DNA of 64,000 nt from Planomicrobium sp. Y74. GTDB lineage: Bacteria > Bacillota > Bacilli > Bacillales_A > Planococcaceae. Location of the stretch: contig NZ_RCWH01000005.1 in NCBI RefSeq assembly GCF_003668635.1, positions 1-64,000 of the forward strand. The letters are read 5' to 3'. Below the pieces are notes generated by a model. The model searched no databases. It had not been told where the DNA came from and saw only the letters and a list, made by a program, of their open reading frames with translations. This document shows, piece by piece, positions 43,177 through 51,266 of the stretch. The translations under genes were made by a program, and so were the position numbers. Within the stretch, counting starts at the first letter, position 1, and each line of letters starts with the position of its first letter.

Positions 43177-44199
43177 ATGTCGATGATTAAGCAGTTATTC
43201 AAATACAAATTATTTTTGTTCGGTGCTGTACTGATCGGCGGCACTTTCCTGGCAAGCCTGTTCTACTTGGTCTTTTTCAATGACCAAATCCCGTCGTCTC
43301 CCTTGCTCTACGATGAAAATGGGCGGCCGCTGCATGCCCCTTACAGCGGTTCCGTTTATCCGCCGTTTGGCACCGATGAATTTGGACGGGACATAGCGAT
43401 TGTCATGCTTGTGGGTGCCAAATATACAATCGGCGCCGCTTTCCTGATTTCGTTGCTGCGTGTTGTGCCGGCAATTTTCATCGGAATCTTTATGCAGTTC
43501 TATTTGAAAGGAATAAAACGTCCACTGAAATCCATCGCCGACTCCCTCACTTATTTTCCGATTACGCTATTGGCTTTCCTTTTATTGAACTGGGTGAGTT
43601 TGAGAGGGGTTTTATATGAAGAAGGCGCGCCGCCTTCCAGTATTCAAATCATCATTTATGTCGCCGTGCTGTCGCTGATTTTCATTCCGTTAAATTCAGT
43701 GCTTATCGCGAATGAAGTGGAACTGATCTACAACAAGGAGTTTATCGCTTGCTCCCGTACTTTAGGAGCTGGAAAATGGCGCATTATCACAAAGCATATT
43801 CGTCCGTTTCTGGTACCCCAGTTGTGGATAATTCTCATTCGGGAATTTATCCAGACTTTAATTCTCATGTCCCATCTTGGCATCTTGAGCATCTTTATCG
43901 GCGGCGTGGTTTTCAAAGAAAATCTATTCGGAAATATGGAGCCTGTTTCCCTGTCCAGCGAATGGGCGGGAACGCTTGGCATGTGGTGGGGATATCTTTG
44001 GACCTCTTATCCGTGGATCGCTTTTATACCGATTGGATTGATTACGCTGCTGATTTTAGCCGCTAAAGGGATGCTCGACAGCCTGGAACATATGCTGGCT
44101 ACAGAACAGCCGGTGCAGGTGGAGCGGGCGAAGAAGGAAGATGACGCATCGATGGCAAAGCTTGCTCCATTTCAATTATTGCGTATGCGGGATGATTAA
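43177..44199 (+). CDS. ABC transporter permease (Opp/Dpp C-type), orphan
   Basis: A 340-residue permease. The OppC signature FGTDEFGRDIAIVMLVGAKY lies in the external N-terminal loop, and the EAA loop is FIACSRTLGAGKWRIITKHI. ATG 43177 follows the stop of the B-type gene by four bases. The C-terminus extends into a charged tail (residues 310-340), longer than usual. It should form a heterodimeric channel with the previous gene. ATPase and receptor genes are missing from the locus. Confidence 0.83.
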   Translation: MSMIKQLFKYKLFLFGAVLIGGTFLASLFYLVFFNDQIPSSPLLYDENGRPLHAPYSGSVYPPFGTDEFGRDIAIVMLVGAKYTIGAAFLISLLRVVPAIFIGIFMQFYLKGIKRPLKSIADSLTYFPITLLAFLLLNWVSLRGVLYEEGAPPSSIQIIIYVAVLSLIFIPLNSVLIANEVELIYNKEFIACSRTLGAGKWRIITKHIRPFLVPQLWIILIREFIQTLILMSHLGILSIFIGGVVFKENLFGNMEPVSLSSEWAGTLGMWWGYLWTSYPWIAFIPIGLITLLILAAKGMLDSLEHMLATEQPVQVERAKKEDDASMAKLAPFQLLRMRDD

Positions 44200-44257
44200 A
44201 AGACGGGGAGATTTCTGCTGACAATAATGATGAGTGAAAACTCCGGCCAACTATTGA

Positions 44258-44303
44258 GAGAAAAACGAAAGGCCACCAGACGCAACGTACGCGTCCGGTG
44301 GCC
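44258..44303 (-). terminator. Bidirectional Rho-independent terminator
   Basis: GGCCACCAGACGC (44271-44283) pairs with GCGTCCGGTGGCC (44291-44303) with one mismatch. On the minus strand it is followed by TTTCGTTTTTC, ending the DUF305 gene; it also serves the convergent permease operon. Confidence 0.8.
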
Positions 44304-44326
44304 TCCTGTCATTAAATTGAATACTA

Positions 44327-44779
44327 TTATTCCTCATTTTCCAGATCTTCAATCAACTGATTCATCTTCGCAATTTCTTCACGCTGCGTCTTGATGATTT
44401 CGTCAGCCAGCTCACGCACACGCGGATCAGAAATATCCGCTCGTTCACTTGTCAGGATAGCGATGGAATGGTGAGGAATCATCGCTTTCATCCAGCCGAC
44501 GTCTTCAATGAGAACCTGACTGCGGACAAGCCAGAGTGATAACGCGAATACCAATGCACTTCCGGCCAGGATCGCTGAATTGGCTTTTTTATTCTTGTAC
44601 ATCGGCCACATGAACAGCAGCATCACAATGGCCATAACAGAGCCCATGATCAAAGCCATATAAATTCTCGTTTCACTCAAGGTGACGTGTTCGAATTGGA
44701 AGACATTCAAAAACATCAGCCAGTACATCAGAAAAGTCGAAGTGGCGATCATGATACCGAATTTCAAGTAATTATTCAT
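44327..44779 (-). CDS. DUF305 domain membrane protein
   Basis: A 150-residue protein with three transmembrane helices (about residues 8-28, 40-58 and 68-87) and a C-terminal DUF305 helical bundle marked by WMKAMIPHHSIAILTSERAD and a Glu-rich tail. The HH pair of DUF305 may bind metal (the family is often near copper genes). The start follows GAGGAGG. The gene stands alone between convergent and divergent neighbours. Function uncertain. Confidence 0.82.
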   Translation of the reverse strand: MNNYLKFGIMIATSTFLMYWLMFLNVFQFEHVTLSETRIYMALIMGSVMAIVMLLFMWPMYKNKKANSAILAGSALVFALSLWLVRSQVLIEDVGWMKAMIPHHSIAILTSERADISDPRVRELADEIIKTQREEIAKMNQLIEDLENEE

Positions 44780-44976
44780 GTTGAATCCTCCTCATAAGAT
44801 ATTGGCAGGGAAATAAACCTTTATACTTTGTATACCATGCAGAGGTATGGATAAACGTATGGATTTCCTGGCTGGTTCCTTAAGCAAGGAGGAAAGGTAT
44901 ATAGTAAGCTGCAGAGCACCTATATTTTTCGAAACTTAACGACTGCAGAACCGTAGTAAAGATGAGGTGAAAAAGA

Positions 44977-45480
44977 ATGGAATATATATTAAAGGAGCCG
45001 GAAAGGCAGATCTCAACAAAGATAATCAAAATTTGGCGGACTACAAATACAATCGGGCATGGGTCTTTCCTGCTCGGCTTTGGCGCGTTGCTTGCGGCAA
45101 GCCAGTTTTGGGAATGGTATAACTGGTTCAACATTACGCTTTACATACTGATTGGCATCACGGTCTTATCGGCGATTTTCAGTATCTGGATCGAACCTGT
45201 TTTCATCCAGCGCACCTGGCGCTATGAGGTGGATGAAAAATTTATCCAATTGAAACACGGCCGTTGGAATGTCGAACATAAAATCATTCCGATGGCGAAG
45301 ATCGAATACGTCACGACTGACCAGGGTCCATTTCTCCGAAAAGCGGGCTTGTATTCACTGAACATCGGGACGACTGCTTCCAGCCATAAGATTCCAGCCA
45401 TTCCGGAGGAAGAAGCGTTGAAGCTGCGTTCGCTGATCGCTTCGTATGCCAATGTGAAGGAAGATGATTCTTTTGAGTAA
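44977..45480 (+). CDS. ydbS: Bacterial PH-domain membrane protein (YdbS-like)
   Basis: A 167-residue protein with two N-terminal transmembrane helices and a bPH2 domain (about residues 70-155) containing RTWRYEVDEKFIQLKHGRWN and IPMAKIEYVTTDQGPFLRKA. It overlaps the next, larger bPH2 protein by 17 bases, the same layout and sizes as B. subtilis ydbS-ydbT. The pair probably acts in membrane homeostasis or stress resistance. The start follows GATGAGGTG. Confidence 0.83.
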   Translation: MEYILKEPERQISTKIIKIWRTTNTIGHGSFLLGFGALLAASQFWEWYNWFNITLYILIGITVLSAIFSIWIEPVFIQRTWRYEVDEKFIQLKHGRWNVEHKIIPMAKIEYVTTDQGPFLRKAGLYSLNIGTTASSHKIPAIPEEEALKLRSLIASYANVKEDDSFE

Positions 45481-46957
45481 TTCTCAAGAAGCTAAACGCT
45501 ATCATCCAGCCTACCTGCTTGTAGAGCTGTTCGAATTTCTGCGCAATAGCTTTTTCTTTATTTTATTTCTGTTCATATTCAATTTCGACGTAACGTCAGG
45601 GTGGATTTTCTGGGCAAAGCTTGTGTTCCTGGCAGCTGCCGCATTTACAATCGGAAAAATCTTTTTGTCCTGGTGGCTCCATACTTATGAAGTTGACCAC
45701 GCATCTATAACCTTGCGTGAGGGTATTTTCGTCAAGAAAGTGCGGACCATTGCGTTCGACCGGGTCCAGAACAAGAAAACGTCGACTTCATTCATACATA
45801 ATTGGTTCAAGTTAACGTCTCTGACACTTGAAACGGGAACATCCAATGAGGAGGCATCTGTGCGCTTTCCGGTTTTGAAAAGACAGGAAGCTGATGCGAT
45901 AATTGAGATCATTGAAAAAGGGACGGCTGCAGAAACGCCGGTATCTGAATCAGAAGAAGAGGAATCGGACGGTTCATTGCCGATACGGCCAGAGAAATCA
46001 GCACGTGTGGAATACTTCCGTTCAACGAAAAAGGATATATTGCGCGCCGCGTTCACATCGCTCAGTTTCCTTGCCATCTTCCCGATATTATTGACATTGT
46101 ATTTTCAAATCGATGAATTTTTCTCGCTGGAAGACGATGCGGAAAACGCCGTCCTCTATTTTGCGGATCATTTATGGCTGCTCACTCCGCTGTTTATTGT
46201 AGCCATCCTCATTTCCTCGGTCATCGGTTATGTGATCACCACGATCCGTTACGGCAATTACCGGATTGAAGCGGACCGTGACCGCATTTACATTACGCGA
46301 GGTTTAGGGCAAGTTCATACGTTTTCCATCCAGCGCAATAAAGTACAGGCGATTCAAATCGAACAGCCATTGATGAAGCGCATCTGGGGAATAGTTGAAG
46401 TCAAGTTGATCAGCGCGGAAGCCGTCAGTATAGGCGATGAGCTCGCTACCAATTCGCTGTATCCATTTATGAAGACAAAAGAGGCTTATGCTTTGCTTGG
46501 GGAGTTGCTGCCGCAGTATACGGTGCAGGACAACCTGACACGTCTGCCGCGCAATACAATTTGGCTGAAGCTGCTGCGTCCATATTACGTGACAATTATC
46601 GCCGCTGTCGCTTTATGGTTCTTCAGGCCTTCGCTCTTGTGGATAGCGGCTATCCTCTTCGTGATAAGCCTCGTCAGCCGGCTGTTCGATTATCTGTTCA
46701 CGCGTTATGCGCTGGAAGGCGATTCGATTCAGATCCGGACAGGCGGGTTCACAACGACGACCTTTATCACACGCCGTGAACGGATACAGGAAATTGAAGT
46801 GAGCCAATCCAAGCTGCAGCGCGCTTTCGGCGTTCGGAGCCTTGGATTCACCAACCGCGCGAAGCCGATTCACGTCAGTTCGATCCAGGACGTGCCGGAC
46901 GGCCTGGGCAATAAGTTTAAACATTGGTTCGTTCAACGTAAAGTTAAGTTCGAATAA
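45464..46957 (+). CDS. ydbT: Bacterial PH-domain membrane protein (YdbT-like)
   Basis: A 497-residue membrane protein with three bPH2 repeats, each after a pair of transmembrane helices: EVDHASITLREGIFVKKVRT, RIEADRDRIYITRGLGQVHT and ALEGDSIQIRTGGFTTTTFI. The acidic linker at 150-180 (SESEEEESDGS) separates repeats one and two. ATG 45464 or TTG 45473 could be the start. Cotranscribed and translationally coupled with the YdbS-like gene. Confidence 0.85.
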   Translation: MILLSNSQEAKRYHPAYLLVELFEFLRNSFFFILFLFIFNFDVTSGWIFWAKLVFLAAAAFTIGKIFLSWWLHTYEVDHASITLREGIFVKKVRTIAFDRVQNKKTSTSFIHNWFKLTSLTLETGTSNEEASVRFPVLKRQEADAIIEIIEKGTAAETPVSESEEEESDGSLPIRPEKSARVEYFRSTKKDILRAAFTSLSFLAIFPILLTLYFQIDEFFSLEDDAENAVLYFADHLWLLTPLFIVAILISSVIGYVITTIRYGNYRIEADRDRIYITRGLGQVHTFSIQRNKVQAIQIEQPLMKRIWGIVEVKLISAEAVSIGDELATNSLYPFMKTKEAYALLGELLPQYTVQDNLTRLPRNTIWLKLLRPYYVTIIAAVALWFFRPSLLWIAAILFVISLVSRLFDYLFTRYALEGDSIQIRTGGFTTTTFITRRERIQEIEVSQSKLQRAFGVRSLGFTNRAKPIHVSSIQDVPDGLGNKFKHWFVQRKVKFE

Positions 46958-47121
46958 AAATAAAATATTTTTGTATCTGAACCTCGTTTACACATTTTCT
47001 TTTTGACTTTAATCCATCTTTTTTCCAATACAAGAAAGTAAATACTGGGGGAGTCTAAAAGATTTTACTTTTTTCAGAAAAGTGATAATATAGCCGTACA
47101 ATACAGAAGGAGGGATGCCGA

Positions 47122-47412
47122 TTGTCGCTGCCCTATTTAAAAGAAGCCATAGAAAATGACGATAAAGAAAAACTGATTCGCTATGTGCGGCTGCATTTTG
47201 GCGATGGAAATGAGGAAGCTGGGAAAAAAGAGATAGATAAATCCTGGATAGAAGCGTTAAAATTATTGCTGGATTCGCCTGAAACAGATCGCGAGTTCAT
47301 TTTTGAGACATTGGAGAATAAAGATGCTGAGACTTTGGCTCATTTGTACTTTAGCCTCCATTTCTACTTCATAAAAAGATCGGGGGAATGGATTCATGAC
47401 GGAAATCTTTAA
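47122..47412 (+). CDS. Small helical protein in the GrdB-like operon
   Basis: A 96-residue protein with a TTG start behind GAAGGAGGG. It is acidic, helical (SLPYLKEAIENDDKEKLIRY; WIEALKLLLDSPETDREFIF) and has no cysteines or membrane helix. It overlaps the following GrdB-like gene by 17 bases, so the two are made together. The helical repeats give it the look of a HEAT-like or small scaffolding protein. No family recognised; a partner role for the selenoprotein is inference. Confidence 0.7.
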   Translation: MSLPYLKEAIENDDKEKLIRYVRLHFGDGNEEAGKKEIDKSWIEALKLLLDSPETDREFIFETLENKDAETLAHLYFSLHFYFIKRSGEWIHDGNL

Positions 47413-48205
47413 ACAGAAGCAATTGCGCACAGAAGTATGGAACACGGTGAATGAAAGGTATCCTGGCTCCATGATCTCAAAAGATGATTATGTTCCATTA
47501 TCGTTTTTAAAAAAGCCGCTTTCCGAGTCCAAGCTTACGTTTATAAGCACATCAGGTGTGCAACCGGTGGGAACGTTGCCTTTTGATACAGTCCACCCTA
47601 TTGGAGACTATACATACCGGAAAGTGCCATCCAGTTTGAAGCCTGATGAATTGGAAATTCATCAGCTGAAGTACCCGACAGTGGGAGCAAATCAGGACAT
47701 TAATGTGATTTTTCCGATTGAACGTTTGCAGGAACTGGCTCAAGATGGCGTGATTGGCGGCCTGACTGAGAATTTCTTTTCTTTTATCGGCTATAATATG
47801 GACCCCGAACAGCTCGAACAGAAGCTGGCGGAGGATATTGCAGATGCTGCGGTAAGAGACCATGCGGATATCGCTTTGCTTAGCCCTGCATGACCGATTT
47901 GCCATCAGTCTGTCGCGCTCGTGCAGCGCGCTTTAGAGCGAAGAGGAATTCCTACTGTTTCGCTGACAGTAGCCCTTGATATAACCGAAAAGATTAAGCC
48001 GCCACGCTCCATGTTCTTGCCTTTCATGATGGGACATCATTTTGGAGTACCGTATCATAAAGAGCTCCAGCGTGAAATCATCCTCGAAGCGCTTGAACAT
48101 ATGGTCGAGGCCAAAGAAAGCGGAGAAGTGAAGTTTCCCGATTTCAGCTGGACTAAAGCAAGAAAAGAAGGGATTGCGATTAAGCGATCACTTGGGTTGA
48201 AGTAA
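47396..48205 (+). CDS. GrdB/PrdB-like reductase with in-frame UGA (probable selenoprotein)
   Basis: Two adjacent same-frame ORFs read as one 269-residue protein if the TGA at 47891-47893 is selenocysteine (residue 166). The join reads ALLSPA-U-PICHQSVALVQ, resembling the redox motif of glycine/sarcosine/betaine and proline reductase selenoprotein B (U-x-x-C); Cys169 is the second thiol. Both halves fit the family: the N-terminal part has VHPIGDYTYRKV, the C-terminal part GIPTVSLTVALDI and PPRSMFLPFMMGHHFG. The second ORF has no ribosome binding site at its GTG. A SECIS-like hairpin lies 20-37 nt after the UGA. Alternatively a nonsense mutation of a Cys codon. selA, selB, selC and selD are not in the window. 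Confidence 0.8.
47911..47943 (+). promoter_or_regulatory. Candidate bacterial SECIS hairpin
   Basis: CGCGCT (47914-47919) pairs with AGCGCG (47925-47930) around loop CGTGC, with weaker outer pairs. The loop starts 26 nt after the UGA and has G as its second base, within the spacing (about 16-37 nt) and loop rules described for bacterial SECIS elements. Confidence 0.5.
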
Positions 48206-48257
48206 TTTTTGCTGAAACGGATAGATAGAATAACTCAAGAAATGATTGATATAGTGT

Positions 48258-48291
48258 AAAAACCCAGTTCACAGTGAACTGGGTTTTCTTG
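48258..48291 (+). terminator. Terminator of the GrdB-like operon
   Basis: AAAACCCAGTTCAC and GTGAACTGGGTTTT form a perfect 14 bp hairpin followed by CTT. The gap 48206-48503 holds nothing else recognised. Confidence 0.85.
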
Positions 48292-48512
48292 TGGCAGGAA
48301 GGTATGTGCGCCAGTCTTCTTGCGGCTGGTTAAGTAACCAAAAGGTCTGCCAGAATCTGATGGAATTGCAATTAGCGGCCGATTTTACATAAAACGTTTG
48401 TATAGAAATGGAACAAGGGTATTGTTGTTATAAGAATTTAAACTTGGATTACATCTAGATTCCGCTGTTCTGACTGTTTAAGAACTGAAGGGAGGTCAAT
48501 GTTATCTTTAAA

Positions 48513-49526
48513 TTGATCAAACAAGTAATAAGGATTAATACAGCTAAAGTTGTCGTGTTTGCCGGCCTTTTTTATATCGCCAGCGCTTATATTATTTATT
48601 ATATCGAACCCGAAACGTTCGGGAGTCCCTTTAATGGCTTGTGGTGGGTTTTAACAACAGTCACCACTGTCGGTTTTGGTGATTATTCTCCAGTTACAGT
48701 GCCGGGCAGGATATACGGGATGTTTCTGTACTTATTCGGGATTGGCCTGGTTGGTATTATACTTGGGAAAATTGTGGATTCATTCACTTATTATGGGAGG
48801 CTAAAAATGGAAGGAAAGCTGAATTATACTGGCAAGAATCATTTTTTGATTATCGGATGGTCAAAAAACGTTGAAAAGACCATAATAGAACTTCTGCTGA
48901 ACAGAGGTATTGAAAAAGATGTGGTGCTGATAGACGGTCTTAAAGAATCTCCTTTTAAGCATGAACGGTTTCATTATATCCAAGGGAACCCTACTGAACC
49001 GAAGATATTACAGCAGGCGAATATAGAAGAAGCGGAGTCTGTGGCAGTTTTTGCTTCTGACTACGATTATGAAGTACAGGCTGACGGCAAGACGCTTCTC
49101 ATTGCGTCCGCAGTGGAAAGGTATGCGACAGAAAGAGGGATCGATATATATACCATAGCTGAAATTACACATAAAGATCATATCGGGATGTTCAGGCATG
49201 CTGACGTCGATGAATTCGTACTGTCCAGTGAATCGTTCCCTCAGTTAATGACGAAGTCGCTGATGCATCATGGAGCCAGTCGATTATATATGCAATTGCT
49301 CAACCACGCATATGGAGAAAATATTTGGGAAATTGAGTCGAAATCATCCTGGAAAACATATGGTGACGCATTTGAATCGTTATTGCAACAAGGCGCTAAT
49401 TTGATAGCAGAAGGCCATGACCTTAGCATAGTCCGCCGGCTGGGGGATCCGATTCCGGAAGGGGCCCGCCTCTATGTGATTTGTGACCAGGCGACTTATG
49501 AGAAGTTAAAGTTAATGGGACAATAA
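48513..49526 (+). CDS. Potassium channel with RCK/TrkA-N domain
   Basis: A 337-residue two-helix K+ channel. Helix 1 covers residues 12-32, the pore loop WWVLTTVTTVGFGDYSPVTV carries the selectivity filter TVGFGD, and helix 2 covers 66-88. A RCK domain with Rossmann motif follows (FLIIGWSKNVEKTIIELLLN). TTG 48513 is listed, but the best ribosome site GGAGGT (48491-48496) is seven bases from ATC 48504, which would give MFKLIKQV. It probably contributes to K+ release or homeostasis, regulated by a nucleotide or Ca2+ at the RCK domain. Confidence 0.88.
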   Translation: MIKQVIRINTAKVVVFAGLFYIASAYIIYYIEPETFGSPFNGLWWVLTTVTTVGFGDYSPVTVPGRIYGMFLYLFGIGLVGIILGKIVDSFTYYGRLKMEGKLNYTGKNHFLIIGWSKNVEKTIIELLLNRGIEKDVVLIDGLKESPFKHERFHYIQGNPTEPKILQQANIEEAESVAVFASDYDYEVQADGKTLLIASAVERYATERGIDIYTIAEITHKDHIGMFRHADVDEFVLSSESFPQLMTKSLMHHGASRLYMQLLNHAYGENIWEIESKSSWKTYGDAFESLLQQGANLIAEGHDLSIVRRLGDPIPEGARLYVICDQATYEKLKLMGQ

Positions 49527-49554
49527 AACCAGGGATTTTGTAAGTATGATAGCA

Positions 49555-49594
49555 GAGAAAGTGCCTGCGGGTTATGGGGCGCTTTCTCTTTTTT
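49555..49594 (+). terminator. Rho-independent terminator
   Basis: GAGAAAGTGCC (49555-49565) pairs with GGCGCTTTCTC (49578-49588) with one wobble and is followed by TTTTTT. Confidence 0.85.
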
Positions 49595-49754
49595 AAATCT
49601 CTGAAATTTATGCTGGAACCGTAAAAAGAATGACCTTAAAAGGCAAGACTAAAAATCTTTTCTGATCTATGTTATAAATGAACAGGAAACCGGCAGGTGA
49701 AACAAAGCAGATTCAGGTTGCTGGATTGCCTGAAGGAATGAAAGGATTGATTTT

Positions 49755-50606
49755 TTGTTTGATTATAAGAGTATAAACTGGGAAGGGCTGCTTGTTGATG
49801 CAGGATTGATTGCAGCTCAGATAGTTGGAATCGTGATTGCATTCTTTATCGTAAGAGCAATCGGCAATAAAGTGATTAGCCGCTTTTTCGGTAAGTTACT
49901 GAAAAAAGGCGACGTTACAAAAGGCCGCGCTTTGACGCTTCAAAGCTTATCGGAAAACGTTTTTGGCTATGTGTTGATATTTATTCTCGTAGCTACGATT
50001 TTCAGCATATTCGGATTGTCCGTCGCGAGTTTGATTGCCGGAGCCGGGATTGTCGGGTTGGCAATTGGCTTTGGTGCACAAGGACTCGTCAGCGATGTCG
50101 TCACCGGCTTCTTTTTATTGCTGGAGAAACAGATTGACGTCAATGATTACGTAACGGTGGGAAGCATCGACGGCATTGTCGAAGCAGTTGGGTTGCGCAC
50201 AACGCAGATCCGGAGCTTTGACGGAACGTTGAACTATATTCCGAACCGCGACATCACCACTGTCAGTAACCATTCGCGCGGCAATATGCGCGCACTAGTG
50301 GATATCGGGGTGTCTTACGACGCGGACATCGACAAGGCAATTGCAATCATTCAGGCAGCATGTGAAAATGTCACCTTGGAAAACGAAACGATTGTAGAAG
50401 GTCCGGATGTCATTGGCGTCCAGGGGTTTGGCGCATCCGACGTCACTTTACGCATCATCGCTAAAGCGAAGAACGGCGAGCAATGGGCGGTCGAACGCCA
50501 ATTGCGCAAAGCCATCAAGGAAGCACTGAATGCAAACGGCATCGAAATTCCATTCCCGCATCAGGTGACTATCCATAAGAACCTGGAGATGGCTGAACAA
50601 AGGTAG
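49755..50606 (+). CDS. MscS-family mechanosensitive channel
   Basis: A 283-residue small-conductance mechanosensitive channel of three transmembrane helices. The pore-lining helix is ASLIAGAGIVGLAIGFGAQG and continues LVSDVVTGFF, the MscS signature; the beta domain follows with EKQIDVNDYVTVGSIDGIVE. It opens on osmotic downshock. TTG start, AAAGGA eight bases upstream. It is next to the K+ channel, which fits a local ion and osmotic theme, though a terminator separates them. Confidence 0.92.
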   Translation: MFDYKSINWEGLLVDAGLIAAQIVGIVIAFFIVRAIGNKVISRFFGKLLKKGDVTKGRALTLQSLSENVFGYVLIFILVATIFSIFGLSVASLIAGAGIVGLAIGFGAQGLVSDVVTGFFLLLEKQIDVNDYVTVGSIDGIVEAVGLRTTQIRSFDGTLNYIPNRDITTVSNHSRGNMRALVDIGVSYDADIDKAIAIIQAACENVTLENETIVEGPDVIGVQGFGASDVTLRIIAKAKNGEQWAVERQLRKAIKEALNANGIEIPFPHQVTIHKNLEMAEQR

Positions 50607-50620
50607 GGCAATACAGAAAT

Positions 50621-50666
50621 AGGCTGTACAGGAAGTTGAACGAGGCTTCTTGTACGGCTTTTTAGT
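50621..50666 (+). terminator. Rho-independent terminator
   Basis: GGCTGTACAGGAAG pairs with CTTCTTGTACGGCT with two wobble pairs, followed by TTTTT. Confidence 0.75.
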
Positions 50667-50712
50667 TTGAAAGATTTTATTTCATTTGGAATTTAAAATT
50701 TTACATAATATT

Positions 50713-50738
50713 GTTCACCTTTCCTGAAGAAGAACGTT
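50713..50738 (+). promoter_or_regulatory. ECF-type promoter of the third sigma operon
   Basis: GTTCAC (50713-50718), 16 bp, CGTT (50735-50738). The spacing fits ECF promoters and the same boxes with the same spacing recur at 52421-52446, so it is probably the target of the sigma factor it precedes. Confidence 0.65.
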
Positions 50739-50759
50739 TATAAGAGGGGAGGCCGGTGA

Positions 50760-51266
50760 ATGAGCGATTCGATGATGGACCAAAAATTATATGATTACTT
50801 AAAGATAGTGAAGTCCTATTTGATGAAGATGGGTGCTTCAAAAGAAGATGCAGAAGATATCGTTCAGGATACCGCGTATAAATTCATCCTCTACATAGAT
50901 TCCATCAACCATAAAAATGTGGAAAGCTGGCTGTTCCGCGTTGCAGTCAATGGTTATTACGATTTATACCGCAAGCGATCGCGGAGGCAGGCGATCGATC
51001 TGAAATTCAATTATCAGCAATTGTTCGAAGAATTTACGCCGGAACAAGCGGTGCTGCAGAACGAAACCCGGGAAGATGTAGACGGCGTATTGAAAAAGTT
51101 AAAGCCGAAGCATCAGCAGGTGCTGCTGTTAAAATACAGCCTGGATCTGGCAATACGTGAAATTGCTGAGCTTTATGAAATGAAGGAAGACTCGGTCAAA
51201 ACGACTTTGTACCGAGCGCGTAAGGAATTTGTGAAAGAGTACAGGAGGCAAAGGTATGAAGGATAA
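50760..51266 (+). CDS. ECF RNA polymerase sigma factor
   Basis: A 168-residue sigma factor with region 2 (LMKMGASKEDAEDIVQDTAY, FRVAVNGYYDLYRKRSRRQA) and region 4 (LKPKHQQVLLLKYSLDLAIR, EIAELYEMKEDSVKTTLYRA). The start lies seven bases after GGGAGG. The anti-sigma gene overlaps its end by 11 bases. Related to SigM/YlaC-type envelope stress factors; the exact class is uncertain. Confidence 0.9.
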   Translation: MSDSMMDQKLYDYLKIVKSYLMKMGASKEDAEDIVQDTAYKFILYIDSINHKNVESWLFRVAVNGYYDLYRKRSRRQAIDLKFNYQQLFEEFTPEQAVLQNETREDVDGVLKKLKPKHQQVLLLKYSLDLAIREIAELYEMKEDSVKTTLYRARKEFVKEYRRQRYEG

